A stretch of DNA of 24,814 nucleotides from DASSBR01 sp035701285. Its GTDB lineage: Bacteria > Pseudomonadota > Gammaproteobacteria > Natronospirales > DASSBR01. The DNA is taken from NCBI GenBank assembly GCA_035701285.1, contig DASSNT010000041.1, forward strand, positions 1-24,814. Reading direction: 5' to 3'. The notes below the pieces were generated by a model. That model had not been told where the DNA came from, ran no database searches, and saw nothing but the letters and a program-made list of their open reading frames with translations. A program made the position numbers and the translations under genes. Of the stretch, positions 1-7,238 are shown in pieces; positions within the stretch are counted from its first letter, which is position 1, and each line of letters starts with the position of its first letter.

Positions 1-70
1 CCAGCCGGACGCTGATCTTTTGTTCCACGACCACCTGATGCGCCATCTCGCGGCGGCGAGATGGCTTCAT
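1..70 (-). CDS. IS3-family transposase OrfB, N-terminal 23 codons only
   Basis: The minus strand reads ATG AAG CCA TCT CGC and continues open to the window edge, giving MKPSRRREMAHQVVVEQ and a few more residues. This resembles the opening of IS3-family OrfB, the DDE integrase-like subunit. Its ATG overlaps the orfA stop in a TAATG arrangement, and an A6G run lies just upstream at the end of orfA. Known members of the family make the OrfAB fusion transposase by -1 slippage on such a run. The catalytic domain is outside the window, so activity cannot be judged. Confidence 0.72.
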   Translation of the reverse strand, partial: MKPSRRREMAHQVVVEQKISVRL

Positions 71-333
71 TACTTTTTTCGGAGCGCCTCCTGGACGATC
101 TCGGCTTTGATCCGCTCTTCAGCGTACATTTTCTTCAGCCGTCGGTTTTCCTCTTCCAGCTCCTTGAGGCGGGCCATCATGGAGGCGTCCATGCCGCCGT
201 ACCTGGCTCGCCAGCGGTAGAACAGCGCGCTGCTCATGCCGTGCTCGCGGCATAGCTGCGGTACTGGCGTGCCGGCTTCTGCCTCCTTCAATATCCCCAA
301 AATCTGGCTGTCACTGAATCGAGACTTCCTCAC
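70..333 (-). CDS. IS3-family transposase OrfA
   Basis: An 87-residue protein beginning with Val-Arg-Lys-Ser-Arg-Phe-Ser. It has an N-terminal helix-turn-helix of the transposase_8 type (about residues 5-45, including QILGILKEAEAG and the RWRARYGGM turn) and a C-terminal leucine-zipper-like coiled coil (LKELEEENRRLKKMYAE). In this family OrfA binds the terminal repeats and is part of the OrfAB transposase. I chose the GTG at 333 over the upstream ATG at 348 because an AGGAGG lies six bases before the GTG and overlaps the codons of the longer version. The gene ends in an A6G slippery run. It looks intact. Confidence 0.85.
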   Translation of the reverse strand: MRKSRFSDSQILGILKEAEAGTPVPQLCREHGMSSALFYRWRARYGGMDASMMARLKELEEENRRLKKMYAEERIKAEIVQEALRKK

Positions 334-401
334 GTAGAACCTCCTCATCTCATTGGAGAAAATTCTACTTCTGTTCGCCGTTATTTTCCGGGAGGATTAC
401 C

Positions 402-518
402 ATGCCACTCGACGCCGATGGCTTCTTCGACGCCATAGTCGGCTTGCGGCCTCATCCAGAATTTTTCGCTCGTGGAAAATATTCCGCCAGCCGGGCTGCG
501 GTATCGGCGGTGATTTAG
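402..518 (+). CDS. small 38-codon ORF with strong ribosome binding site, unrecognised
   Basis: An ATG at 402 is preceded by GGGAGG at 390-395 with six-base spacing, about the best Shine-Dalgarno in the window. It reads MPLDADGFFDAIVGLRPH and on to a TAG at 516-518. I do not recognise the product. It lies between the insertion sequence and the remnant of a DUF4143 gene, and its last four bases overlap that remnant on the other strand. It could be a genuine small protein, the surviving start of a gene cut by the nearby rearrangement, or chance. Confidence 0.3.
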   Translation: MPLDADGFFDAIVGLRPHPEFFARGKYSASRAAVSAVI

Positions 519-877
519 GCGGCGGCAAGTAGAGACACCAGTCCGGGAACACCGATGACGGCGACGCCTTCGGCCTTCTGGTAGTGATCCTCGCCGGAAC
601 AAACGATGAAGCTGCGGTCTGGTTTCAGATCAGCGCGCGCATGGTGGAAGCCCTTGTCGAGTGTCGGCGCGAGGCTGGCTGCGCTTGATTTCTATAGCCC
701 AGTGCTTCCCGGCGGGCAGATCCAGCACCAGGTCAACTTCCGCGCCGGCCGAGGTGCGATAGAAGCGGGCTTCGGTTCTTTCCGGCGCGGCGCTTAGCCG
801 ATTTTCTACTACGAAGCCTTCCCAGCTTCCGCTGCGACCGGATGGCCGAGTACTGCTTCTCGGTGGGCGAGACGCAG
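515..877 (-). pseudogene. DUF4143 (AAA+ ATP-binding) protein, C-terminal remnant with frameshifts
   Basis: Three reading frames on the minus strand carry consecutive pieces of one C-terminal DUF4143 domain. The first is LAHREAVLGHPVA. The second is SWEGFVVENRLSAAPERTEA through AEVDLVLDLPAGKHWAIEIKRS. The third is LAPTLDKGFHHARADLKPDR through VPGLVSLLAAA to a TAA at 515-517. The pieces line up in order and need two frameshifts, one near 830 and one near 675 that looks like a single inserted C. The DExxL-like and ExK nuclease-like residues typical of this domain (AEVDLVLDL, EIKRS) are visible. The ATPase half and the start are missing, so the gene is dead. Such ATPases are often accessory genes in islands. 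Confidence 0.75.
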
Positions 878-920
878 CATCCTTGCAAATATGGCACGGC
901 GCGCCAGATTTGCAAGGATG
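878..920. repeat. 43-bp inverted repeat (13-bp perfect arms)
   Basis: Arms at 878-890 (CATCCTTGCAAAT) and 908-920 are perfect reverse complements. After one A/G mismatch an inner TGGC/GCCA stem continues, leaving a seven-base loop at 896-902. The hairpin lies between the decayed DUF4143 gene and the tRNA 3' end. There is no T-run on either side, so a simple intrinsic terminator is unlikely. It could be a mobile palindrome or the footprint of a lost element. Confidence 0.7.
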
Positions 921-943
921 AATGAGCGGCTGCTGAGTGATGA

Positions 944-1017
<74 letters not shown>

Positions 1018-1103
1018 GTTGAAACCATAGTAAACGTTGTTGCCAGCAACCTTCCATGGTGCGGAACCAACTCGACTTCCTGTCTCGCGTTCGCCTGCGC
1101 TGC

Positions 1104-1122
1104 GGAATGCCACTGGCATTCC
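1104..1122. repeat. 19-bp perfect palindrome in tRNA repeat field
   Basis: GGAATGCCA and TGGCATTCC flank a single central C. The right arm is shared with the second repeat unit (1331 onward), but the left arm is not, so the palindrome exists in only one unit. Its function is unknown. Confidence 0.6.
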
Positions 1123-1129
1123 GGTCTTG

Positions 1130-1154
1130 GCTCACCCGACTGAGCTACAGGCCC
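1130..1154 (-). pseudogene. tRNA 5' fragment (acceptor strand plus D-arm), copy B
   Basis: The minus strand reads GGGCCTGTAGCTCAGTCGG then GTGAGC. This is the 5' acceptor strand and a complete D-arm (GCTC/GAGC) of the neighbouring tRNA, after which the sequence stops resembling tRNA. It cannot form a full tRNA. Confidence 0.75.
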
Positions 1155-1349
1155 GTTGTAACCAAAATTATTGCTGTCGCGTTCAACCGTCCGTGGTGCG
1201 GTACCAGCTCGCCTTGGCTTCGACCGTTGCCGCCGCGGACAACCATCCATGGTGCGCACACCCAGCCCGGACTTCCTGTCCGGCCGCTCCGCCGTGCCGA
1301 AGCAGTGCTTCGGCTGCTTCCGGCTACGCCCACTGGCATTCCGGTCATG

Positions 1350-1374
1350 GCTCACCCGACTGAGCTACAGGCCC
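1350..1374 (-). pseudogene. tRNA 5' fragment (acceptor strand plus D-arm), copy C
   Basis: The same 25 bases as copy B, closest to the promoter-like sequence at 1393-1422. The upstream bases (GCGG) differ from copies A and B. It is not a complete tRNA. Confidence 0.72.
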
Positions 1375-1392
1375 CGCTTGATGAAAGCGGGA

Positions 1393-1422
1393 AGTATAGC
1401 CTGTTGCCGCGATTGCGCCCAA
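1393..1422 (-). promoter_or_regulatory. sigma70-like promoter facing the tRNA repeats
   Basis: On the minus strand TATACT (1393-1398) is preceded 18 bases upstream by TTGGGC (1417-1422), three matches of six to TTGACA. Transcription would start near 1386, about ten bases before tRNA fragment C, which is the usual distance for a tRNA promoter. The functional tRNA begins about 370 bases further on, so the repeats appear to have been inserted between promoter and gene. Confidence 0.45.
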
Positions 1423-1532
1423 GGTTTTAGCAGGTTCTGGGTCGTTATTTTTGACGTTGGCGCGCTGAAGCCCCATCATATGCGCCCCCGGAAGGCGTAC
1501 CGCCCGGATCGGGATAATTGCCGTTTTGATCA

Positions 1533-3407
1533 GTGAATAGCTCCAGTGCCGCTTCGCCGCGTCCGAAAGCTTCTTTCGGCGATCGCGCCCGTGCGCCTTT
1601 TGGCCGCGCGTTCCGGCCCTGGCTGAAGCGCGATCAGTCGCCGTTGTGGCATGCCTTTCTCGCTGTGCTCGTGGGCGCTGTCGCCGGCCTCGGGGCGCTG
1701 GTTTTTCGGCTGCTGATCGGCATCGTTCACAACGGCTTGTTTTATGGCGTCTTTTCAACCGGATACGATGCCAATCTGCACGCGCCGCCGTCGTCATGGG
1801 GCGCGGGCATTATCCTGGTGCCGGTTATCGGCGGAATTGCGGTCACATTTCTGGTGCGCCATTTTGCGCCGGAGGCCAAGGGGCACGGTGTGCCCGAGGT
1901 CATGGACGCCATCTACTACAAGCGCGGGGTTATTCGGCCGGTGGTGGCGGCGGTGAAGGCGCTGGCGTCGTCCATTTCGATCGGGTCCGGCGGCGCGGTG
2001 GGTCGCGAGGGGCCGATCGTCCAGATTGGCGCCGCGTTCGGTTCAACCCTCGGGCAGTGGCTGCCGCTGGCCGAGTGGCAGCGAATGACGCTGATTGCCT
2101 GCGGCGCGGCCGGCGGCATTGCCGCAACCTTTAACACACCGCTCGGCGGTGTGTTGTTTGCCGTGGAGTTGATCCTGCCTGAGATCAGCGCGCGCACACT
2201 GGTGCCGACGCTGCTGGCGACCGGTTCGGCGACTTTCATTTCGCGCCTGTTCTTCGGCGACTATCCGGCTTTCGACATTCCCGCGCTCGCCGATTACGGC
2301 AATACGGTCACCGACCCGCAGGCGTTGCTGGCCTACGCGATTCTCGGTGTGCTGCTCGGCATCGGCAGCATTATTTTCATCCGCGCGTTGTACGGCTTCG
2401 AGGATCTGTTCGAGCGCATTCCGGTGAACGATTACGTGCGCCACACCATCGGAATGATCGCGATCGGCTTGACGATGTATCTGATGCTGCGCACCACCGG
2501 CCACTATTACATTCAGGGCGTCGGCTACTCGACGGTGCAGGATGTGCTGAACAGAAGCCTCACGCTGCCGTTGTTCCTGTTTGTTCTCATGCTGCTGAAG
2601 ATACTGGCGACGTCGGTGACGATCGGCTCGGGCGGGTCCGGGGGCGTGTTTTCGCCATCACTCTTTATCGGTGCAATGCTCGGCGGCAGTTATGCGGGTG
2701 TCGTGAACCATTTTGTCGCGCCAGGCCTGCTTGATCCCAGCGGCACCGCCGTGATCGGCATGGCGGGGCTGGTCGGCGGCGCGACCGGCGCGGTGGTCAC
2801 CGCCATCGTGATGTTGTTCGAGATGACGCGCGATTACCATGTCATCATTCCGTTGATGATTGCGGTGTCGATCGCCTACGGCATTCGGCGCATCTACATG
2901 GAAAGCAGTATTTACGATCTGAAGCTGATTCGCCGCGGCCATTACATCCCGCAGGCGCTGCAGACTAACCTGTACTTGCAGCATACGGCCGGCGAGCTGA
3001 TTTCGACGCCCGTGTTGCGAGTCGGTCCCGATCCCAATTTGAACCGCCTGCGCAAGATTTTGCGGCGGCTCAGGCGCCCGCCGCATGTCGTCGTGGTGGA
3101 GCGCGGCAAGGTCGAGACGATTGTTGTCGCCGACAAGGCCCGGCGGATGAGCCTGTCGCGAGGCTTCGCGCAGGCGCTGGAGGAATTTGGGGAGAAGCGT
3201 CACATCGTGGTGAGCGCGGATGATGTGGTGTTCGACATCGTCGCGCGGCTGCGCGATGCGCTGTGCGACGTGGCGCTTGTTACCGACAACGGGGAGATGA
3301 ACAAGCCCGAGGAGATACTCGGCATTCTGACGTGGGCGGACGTGGCTTCCGGGTCGGTTTTGCCGCGGCCTTTGCTGGAGCGGAAGCGGCGTCAGCAGCG
3401 GGTTTGA
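1533..3407 (+). CDS. CLC-family chloride channel/transporter with C-terminal CBS-like region
   Basis: A 624-residue membrane protein with the CLC signatures in order: GHGVP (117-121, in place of GSGIP), GREGP with gating glutamate E159, and GGVFSP in the second half of the inverted-topology core. A cytoplasmic tail after about residue 460 looks like a CBS pair, the second half ending ILGILTWADVA. Such proteins move chloride across the inner membrane. By alignment from memory, N201-TPLGGVLFAVEL matches the E. coli segment NNPLAGILFVIEE, so the inner proton glutamate (E203 of E. coli ClcA) is replaced by Leu213. That leaves open whether it is an antiporter or a channel. The start is a GTG with no clear ribosome binding site, and a slightly later start is possible. 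It converges on rpoD. Confidence 0.9.
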   Translation: MNSSSAASPRPKASFGDRARAPFGRAFRPWLKRDQSPLWHAFLAVLVGAVAGLGALVFRLLIGIVHNGLFYGVFSTGYDANLHAPPSSWGAGIILVPVIGGIAVTFLVRHFAPEAKGHGVPEVMDAIYYKRGVIRPVVAAVKALASSISIGSGGAVGREGPIVQIGAAFGSTLGQWLPLAEWQRMTLIACGAAGGIAATFNTPLGGVLFAVELILPEISARTLVPTLLATGSATFISRLFFGDYPAFDIPALADYGNTVTDPQALLAYAILGVLLGIGSIIFIRALYGFEDLFERIPVNDYVRHTIGMIAIGLTMYLMLRTTGHYYIQGVGYSTVQDVLNRSLTLPLFLFVLMLLKILATSVTIGSGGSGGVFSPSLFIGAMLGGSYAGVVNHFVAPGLLDPSGTAVIGMAGLVGGATGAVVTAIVMLFEMTRDYHVIIPLMIAVSIAYGIRRIYMESSIYDLKLIRRGHYIPQALQTNLYLQHTAGELISTPVLRVGPDPNLNRLRKILRRLRRPPHVVVVERGKVETIVVADKARRMSLSRGFAQALEEFGEKRHIVVSADDVVFDIVARLRDALCDVALVTDNGEMNKPEEILGILTWADVASGSVLPRPLLERKRRQQRV

Positions 3408-3466
3408 TGGAATCCGGGTCTGCCGGAGGGATTGCGTCGCCTGCAGCGGTTTGATTGCCCCTCACG

Positions 3467-3519
3467 CCCGGATCAAGTCCGGGGCAGGCTCTAGCCCTCT
3501 CCCCCTGAGGGGGAGAGGG
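3467..3519. terminator. two hairpins between convergent clcA-like gene and rpoD
   Basis: The 142-base gap between the two stop codons holds two palindromes. One is CCCGGA-TCAAG-TCCGGG at 3467-3483. The other is a perfect 25-base hairpin at 3495-3519, CCCTCTCCCCCT paired across a single G. Neither has a T-run, so this is a possible bidirectional transcription stop or a pair of repeat elements rather than a classical intrinsic terminator. Confidence 0.45.
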
Positions 3520-3549
3520 AACCGGGAAGTCGAGAGGGTCGCTCGCGGT

Positions 3550-5412
3550 TTATTCTTCCAGGAAGCTGCGGAGCTGCTCTGACCGCGTCGGGTGGCGCAG
3601 CTTGCGCAGGGCCTTGGCCTCTATCTGGCGGATGCGCTCGCGGGTGACGTCGAACTGTTTGCCAACTTCTTCCAGTGTGTGGTCGGTGTTCATGTCGATG
3701 CCGAAGCGCATGCGCAGGACCTTGGCTTCGCGCGGCGTCAGGCCGGCGAGGACGCCGTGGGTGGCTTCGCGCAGGCCTTCGGTGGTCGCCGAGTCGACCG
3801 GCGAGGTGACCGAGATGTCTTCGATGAAGTCGCCCAGGTGCGAGTCTTCGTCGTCGCCGATCGGGGTTTCCATCGAGATCGGTTCTTTCGAGATCTTGAG
3901 TACCTTGCGGACCTTTTCTTCCGGCATTTCCATGCGGATCGACAGCTCTTCCGGCGTCGGCTCGCGGCCCATTTCCTGCAGCATTTGGCGGGAAATGCGG
4001 TTGAGCTTGTTGATCGTTTCGATCATGTGCACCGGGATACGGATGGTGCGCGCCTGGTCGGCGATCGAGCGCGTGATGGCCTGGCGAATCCACCAGGTGG
4101 CGTACGTGGAGAACTTGTAGCCGCGGCGGTATTCGAACTTGTCGACCGCCTTCATCAGGCCGATGTTGCCTTCCTGGATCAGGTCGAGGAACTGCAGGCC
4201 GCGGTTGGTGTATTTCTTCGCGATCGAAATCACCAGGCGCAGGTTGGCCTCGACCATTTCCTTCTTGGCGCGGCGCGCACGCGCTTCGCCGATCGACATG
4301 TGGCGGTTGATTTCCTTGATCTCGCCGATCGTGAGGTGCGTTTCTTCCTCGATCGCGACCAGCCGATTCTGCAGCCGCAGGATGTCGTCCTTGAGCTGCT
4401 TGAGCGGCGACGACCACTTGCGCCGCGCGCGGATCTGCTTCTCGACCCACTCAAGGTTGGTTTCGTTGTCCGGGAAGGTCTTGATGAAGTCGCGCCGCGG
4501 CATGCCCGCCTGCTTGACGCAGATGTCCATGATTTCGCGTTCCTGGTCGCGAATCCGCGCGATCATCTCGCGCAGGTTGATCGCGATCAGGTCGACGACC
4601 TTCGGCACCAGCTTGAGCTGCAGGATGGCTTCGGCCATCTGGCCGCGCGCCTTGATCGTGGATTTGTGGTCGGTGCCGTGCTTGTCCATCGCGCGCACGG
4701 TCTTGTCGTGCAGCTTCTGGATTTCGATGAAGCGGCGTGCCGCCTCTTCCGGATCCGGACCGGTGTCGACCGGCGCCTCATCCTCGTCGTCATCATCATC
4801 GTCGTTGTCGGCGTCTTCATCGACGTCGTCGCTGTCGTTGTTCGACGCGTTGGCGCTGGTGTCGTCCTCATCCTCGTCGGCGGCGGCGTCCTCGTCGGGC
4901 TCCGGCTCGACGAAACCGTTCAGCAAGTCGGTCAGCTTGGTCTGACCTTCGGCGACGGCGGCATAGATGTTGAGCAAAATCTGCGCGGTCTGCGGGTAGG
5001 TCACCAGCGCGGCGAGCGCCTGGTTCTGGCCTTCCTCGATGCGCTTGGCGATGCGGATTTCGCCTTCGCGGGTGAGCAGGTCGACCGTGCCCATTTCGCG
5101 CATGTACATGCGCACCGGGTCGGTGGTGCGGCCGAATTCGGCGTCCACGGCGGCGAGCGCCGCGGCGGCTTCCTCGGCGGCGTCTTCGTCGGTCGAGACT
5201 TCTTCGTCAGACAGGCTCAACGTATCGGCGTCCGGCGCTTCCTCGTGCACGCGGATGCCCATGTCGTTGATCATGTTGACAATATCTTCGATCTGCTCCG
5301 GATCGACAATATCGTCGGGCAGGTGGTCGTTGACCTCCGAATACGTCAGATAGCCCTGCTCTTTGCCGCGGGCGATCAGAATCTTCAACTGCGACTGACG
5401 ATCTTCGCTCAT
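3550..5412 (-). CDS. rpoD: RNA polymerase sigma factor RpoD (sigma70)
   Basis: The housekeeping sigma factor, 620 residues, close to the usual size of about 613. Visible in order: region 1.1 (SQLKILIARGKEQGYLTYSE), region 1.2 (DPVRMYMREMGTVDLLTREGE), a long non-conserved insert, region 2 with DLIQEGNIGLMKAVDKFEY and YATWWIRQAITRSIADQ (core binding and -10 recognition), region 3, and region 4.2 (TLEEVGKQFDVTRERIRQIE, the -35 helix-turn-helix) near the end. Residues 170-223 in the insert are strikingly acidic, with a run of six aspartates. The gene is last in the rpsU - yqeY - dnaG - rpoD series. It follows dnaG by 84 bases that include a terminator-like hairpin, so its level may be set partly by read-through. 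Shine-Dalgarno pairing is weak. Confidence 0.98.
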   Translation of the reverse strand: MSEDRQSQLKILIARGKEQGYLTYSEVNDHLPDDIVDPEQIEDIVNMINDMGIRVHEEAPDADTLSLSDEEVSTDEDAAEEAAAALAAVDAEFGRTTDPVRMYMREMGTVDLLTREGEIRIAKRIEEGQNQALAALVTYPQTAQILLNIYAAVAEGQTKLTDLLNGFVEPEPDEDAAADEDEDDTSANASNNDSDDVDEDADNDDDDDDEDEAPVDTGPDPEEAARRFIEIQKLHDKTVRAMDKHGTDHKSTIKARGQMAEAILQLKLVPKVVDLIAINLREMIARIRDQEREIMDICVKQAGMPRRDFIKTFPDNETNLEWVEKQIRARRKWSSPLKQLKDDILRLQNRLVAIEEETHLTIGEIKEINRHMSIGEARARRAKKEMVEANLRLVISIAKKYTNRGLQFLDLIQEGNIGLMKAVDKFEYRRGYKFSTYATWWIRQAITRSIADQARTIRIPVHMIETINKLNRISRQMLQEMGREPTPEELSIRMEMPEEKVRKVLKISKEPISMETPIGDDEDSHLGDFIEDISVTSPVDSATTEGLREATHGVLAGLTPREAKVLRMRFGIDMNTDHTLEEVGKQFDVTRERIRQIEAKALRKLRHPTRSEQLRSFLEE

Positions 5413-5429
5413 GCTGTTACCGTAGTAGT

Positions 5430-5452
5430 AAAAATACCCGCAGTTTCGCGGG
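5430..5452 (-). terminator. intrinsic terminator or attenuator between dnaG and rpoD
   Basis: Reading the minus strand, CCCGC-GAAACT-GCGGG is followed by TATTTTT, a short hairpin with a U-rich tail, 18 bases before the rpoD ATG. With only a five-pair stem it should be leaky, which would let some transcription from rpsU and dnaG reach rpoD. No obvious separate rpoD promoter is seen in the 84-base gap. Confidence 0.6.
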
Positions 5453-5496
5453 CGAAAACGATCAATTTTAGATGACGAGGGCCGCTGTTTCCAGTT

Positions 5497-7227
5497 TCAG
5501 CCGGCCTCGCTGTCGGTTTGCAGGCCGCTCAGGACCCGCAGCTCGGCCTTTTCCTCGGCGCTCAGTTCCTTGAGGGGCTTGACTCTCAGCGCTTCGAAGC
5601 GCTGCTCGCGCGGGCGCGCGCGGAACTGCTCGAGTCGCCCGATAAATTCCTCTCGGACGCCGTCTTCCGGGACCAGCAGCGACTCGGCGGCGAGCTTTTC
5701 AAGATGCCGGCCCTCCGGCCGCTGCCGCCAATGTTCCAGAATGCCTCCTGTCGTTATGTGGGGACGCTCCCGGATAAACTCAAGCAATTCAACAAATAAG
5801 CTCATTCCCGGCAGCTCGACCCGGGCCAGCTCCGCGCTGTCGCCGGCCACTTCCGCCAGCGCCGGCTGCTGCAGCAGCAGCGTGATAACGTGCTGCATCG
5901 GCGTTTTGGCGCCGCTCCGCGCGGCCCGCCGCCTCTGCGCCCGGGGCCCGGCGTCATCCGGCTGCTTCATAAGCATAGTCAATCTTTCGGCACTCAGACG
6001 GGCAATTTTTGCCAACTCGTCCAGCAACATCTGCCGGTAAACGGCGTCTGGAATGCGCGCGATCAGCGGCCTGGCGGCGGCAGCGAGCCGGGCGCGGCCG
6101 TCGATGCTGGTGAGGTCGCTGTCGGCGGCGAGGCGGTCGAGCAGGAACTTGGACAGCGGATCGGCCGATTTGATCCGCGCCTCGAACGCCGGCGCGCCTT
6201 CTGCGCGCACCAGCGAGTCCGGGTCCTCGCCTTCCGGCACGAACAGGAAGCGGATCTGGCGGCCTTCGCGCACCTCCGGCAGCGTCGTTTCCAGCGCCCG
6301 CCAGGCGGCGGCGCGGCCGGCGCGGTCGCCGTCGAAGCAGAAGACGACCTCGCGGGTGATCCGGAACAGGCGCTGCAGGTGCTGTGGCGTGGTCGCGGTG
6401 CCGAGCGTCGCCACCGCGTAGCGGATGCCGTGCTGGGCGAGCGCGATCACGTCCATATAGCCCTCGACGACCAGCAGCCGCGGGATGTCGCGCAGCGCCT
6501 GGCGCGCCTCGAACAAGCCGTAGAGTTCGCTGCCCTTGTGGAACAGCTCGGTCTCCGGCGAGTTGAGGTACTTCGGCTCGCCGCTGCCCAACACGCGGCC
6601 GCCGAAGCCGATGGTTCGGCCCCGCCGGTCGCGGATCGGAAACATGACCCGCTCGCGGAAGCGGTCGTAGAAGCCGCCGCTGTCTTTCTGGATGACCAGC
6701 CCGGCGGCGGCCAGTTGCTTCTGGGCCCGGGCGTCGCGGCCGAAGCGGCCGGCGAGCGTGTCCCAGCCGCCCGGCGCGTAGCCGAGGCCAAATTCGGCGG
6801 CGATTTTGCCGTCGATGCCGCGGCCCTTGAGGTAGTCGATGGCCGGCCGGTGGGTCTTGAGCTGCTCGCGGTAGTAACCGCTGACCTCGCCGATCAGTTC
6901 CGCCAGGCCCGTGTCTTTGGGCCGTTCGGCGCCGGCTTCGGTCGGCACTTCGAGGCCGAACTGGCCGGCGAGCTGCTTGACCGCCTCGACGAAGTCGAGA
7001 TGGTCGTAGTCCATCAGAAAGCCGAGCGCGGTGCCGTGCGCGCCGCAGCCGAAGCAATGGTAGAACTGCTTTTGCGGGCTGACGGTGAACGACGGGGTTT
7101 TTTCGCTGTGGAACGGGCAGCAGGCGCTGAACTCGCGGCCGGCTTTCTTGAGCTGTACCCGGTTGCCGACGACCTCGACGATATCCGCGCGGGCGATCAG
7201 CTCATCGATGAAGGATTGGGGGATCAT
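5497..7227 (-). CDS. dnaG: DNA primase DnaG
   Basis: Makes RNA primers for chromosome replication. The 576 residues (family about 580) show the CHC2 zinc finger (C37, H40, C58, C61 in CPFHSEKTPSF and YHCFGCG), the primase core with RERVMFPIRDRRGR and FGGRVL, the TOPRIM domain (LVVEGYMDVIAL, VFCFDGDRAGR) and a C-terminal helicase-binding region. The frame stays open upstream for 61 codons, but those codons fall in TTCGGG repeats and do not resemble primase. ATG 7227, giving MIPQSFIDELIARADIVEV, matches the usual start. No good Shine-Dalgarno precedes it. It lies between yqeY and rpoD in the same orientation. Confidence 0.97.
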   Translation of the reverse strand: MIPQSFIDELIARADIVEVVGNRVQLKKAGREFSACCPFHSEKTPSFTVSPQKQFYHCFGCGAHGTALGFLMDYDHLDFVEAVKQLAGQFGLEVPTEAGAERPKDTGLAELIGEVSGYYREQLKTHRPAIDYLKGRGIDGKIAAEFGLGYAPGGWDTLAGRFGRDARAQKQLAAAGLVIQKDSGGFYDRFRERVMFPIRDRRGRTIGFGGRVLGSGEPKYLNSPETELFHKGSELYGLFEARQALRDIPRLLVVEGYMDVIALAQHGIRYAVATLGTATTPQHLQRLFRITREVVFCFDGDRAGRAAAWRALETTLPEVREGRQIRFLFVPEGEDPDSLVRAEGAPAFEARIKSADPLSKFLLDRLAADSDLTSIDGRARLAAAARPLIARIPDAVYRQMLLDELAKIARLSAERLTMLMKQPDDAGPRAQRRRAARSGAKTPMQHVITLLLQQPALAEVAGDSAELARVELPGMSLFVELLEFIRERPHITTGGILEHWRQRPEGRHLEKLAAESLLVPEDGVREEFIGRLEQFRARPREQRFEALRVKPLKELSAEEKAELRVLSGLQTDSEAG

Positions 7228-7238
7228 GGGGAGAAGAG

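Larger units (their letters stand above)
1..380 (-). mobile_element. IS3-family insertion sequence, truncated by window edge
   Basis: An orfA/orfB pair on the minus strand has the layout of IS3-family elements: a short helix-turn-helix and coiled-coil OrfA, a poly-A slippery run, then OrfB. Only the orfA end and the first codons of orfB are inside the window. The outer terminal repeat should lie just beyond the orfA start, somewhere in 349-395, but its partner is off the window, so I cannot place the boundary or see a target duplication. The right limit given here is approximate. Confidence 0.8.
1018..1376. repeat. degenerate tandem repeats derived from the tRNA 5' region
   Basis: This stretch has no gene. 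It is built from two repeat units. The tRNA 5' end and its flank (999-1029) recur 137 bases away at 1136-1166. At the same offset, the block near 1048-1074 containing CCATGGTGCGG recurs at 1185-1211, with a third partial copy near 1243-1257. A 44-bp block at 1111-1154 recurs at 1331-1374 with one mismatch, an offset of 220. Short ORFs here give Gly-Pro-Val-Ala-Gln-Ser-Gly-Glu-Pro peptides, which are simply tRNA D-arm sequence read as protein. Confidence 0.8.

Noticed and set aside
381..602. Minus-strand 73-codon ORF near the insertion sequence
   Set aside because: Arg-rich with no similarity; it overlaps the better supported DUF4143 remnant in another frame.
3495..3519. Perfect G/C palindrome read as the start of a CRISPR-like or repeat array
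   Set aside because: Only one copy is present, with no spacers; it is a single hairpin between convergent genes.
3592..5475. A 627-codon open frame antisense to rpoD
   Set aside because: It is the complement of RpoD codons in GC-rich DNA. The peptide is low-complexity (Val, Asp, Arg, Leu) with no domain, and rpoD is unmistakable on the other strand.
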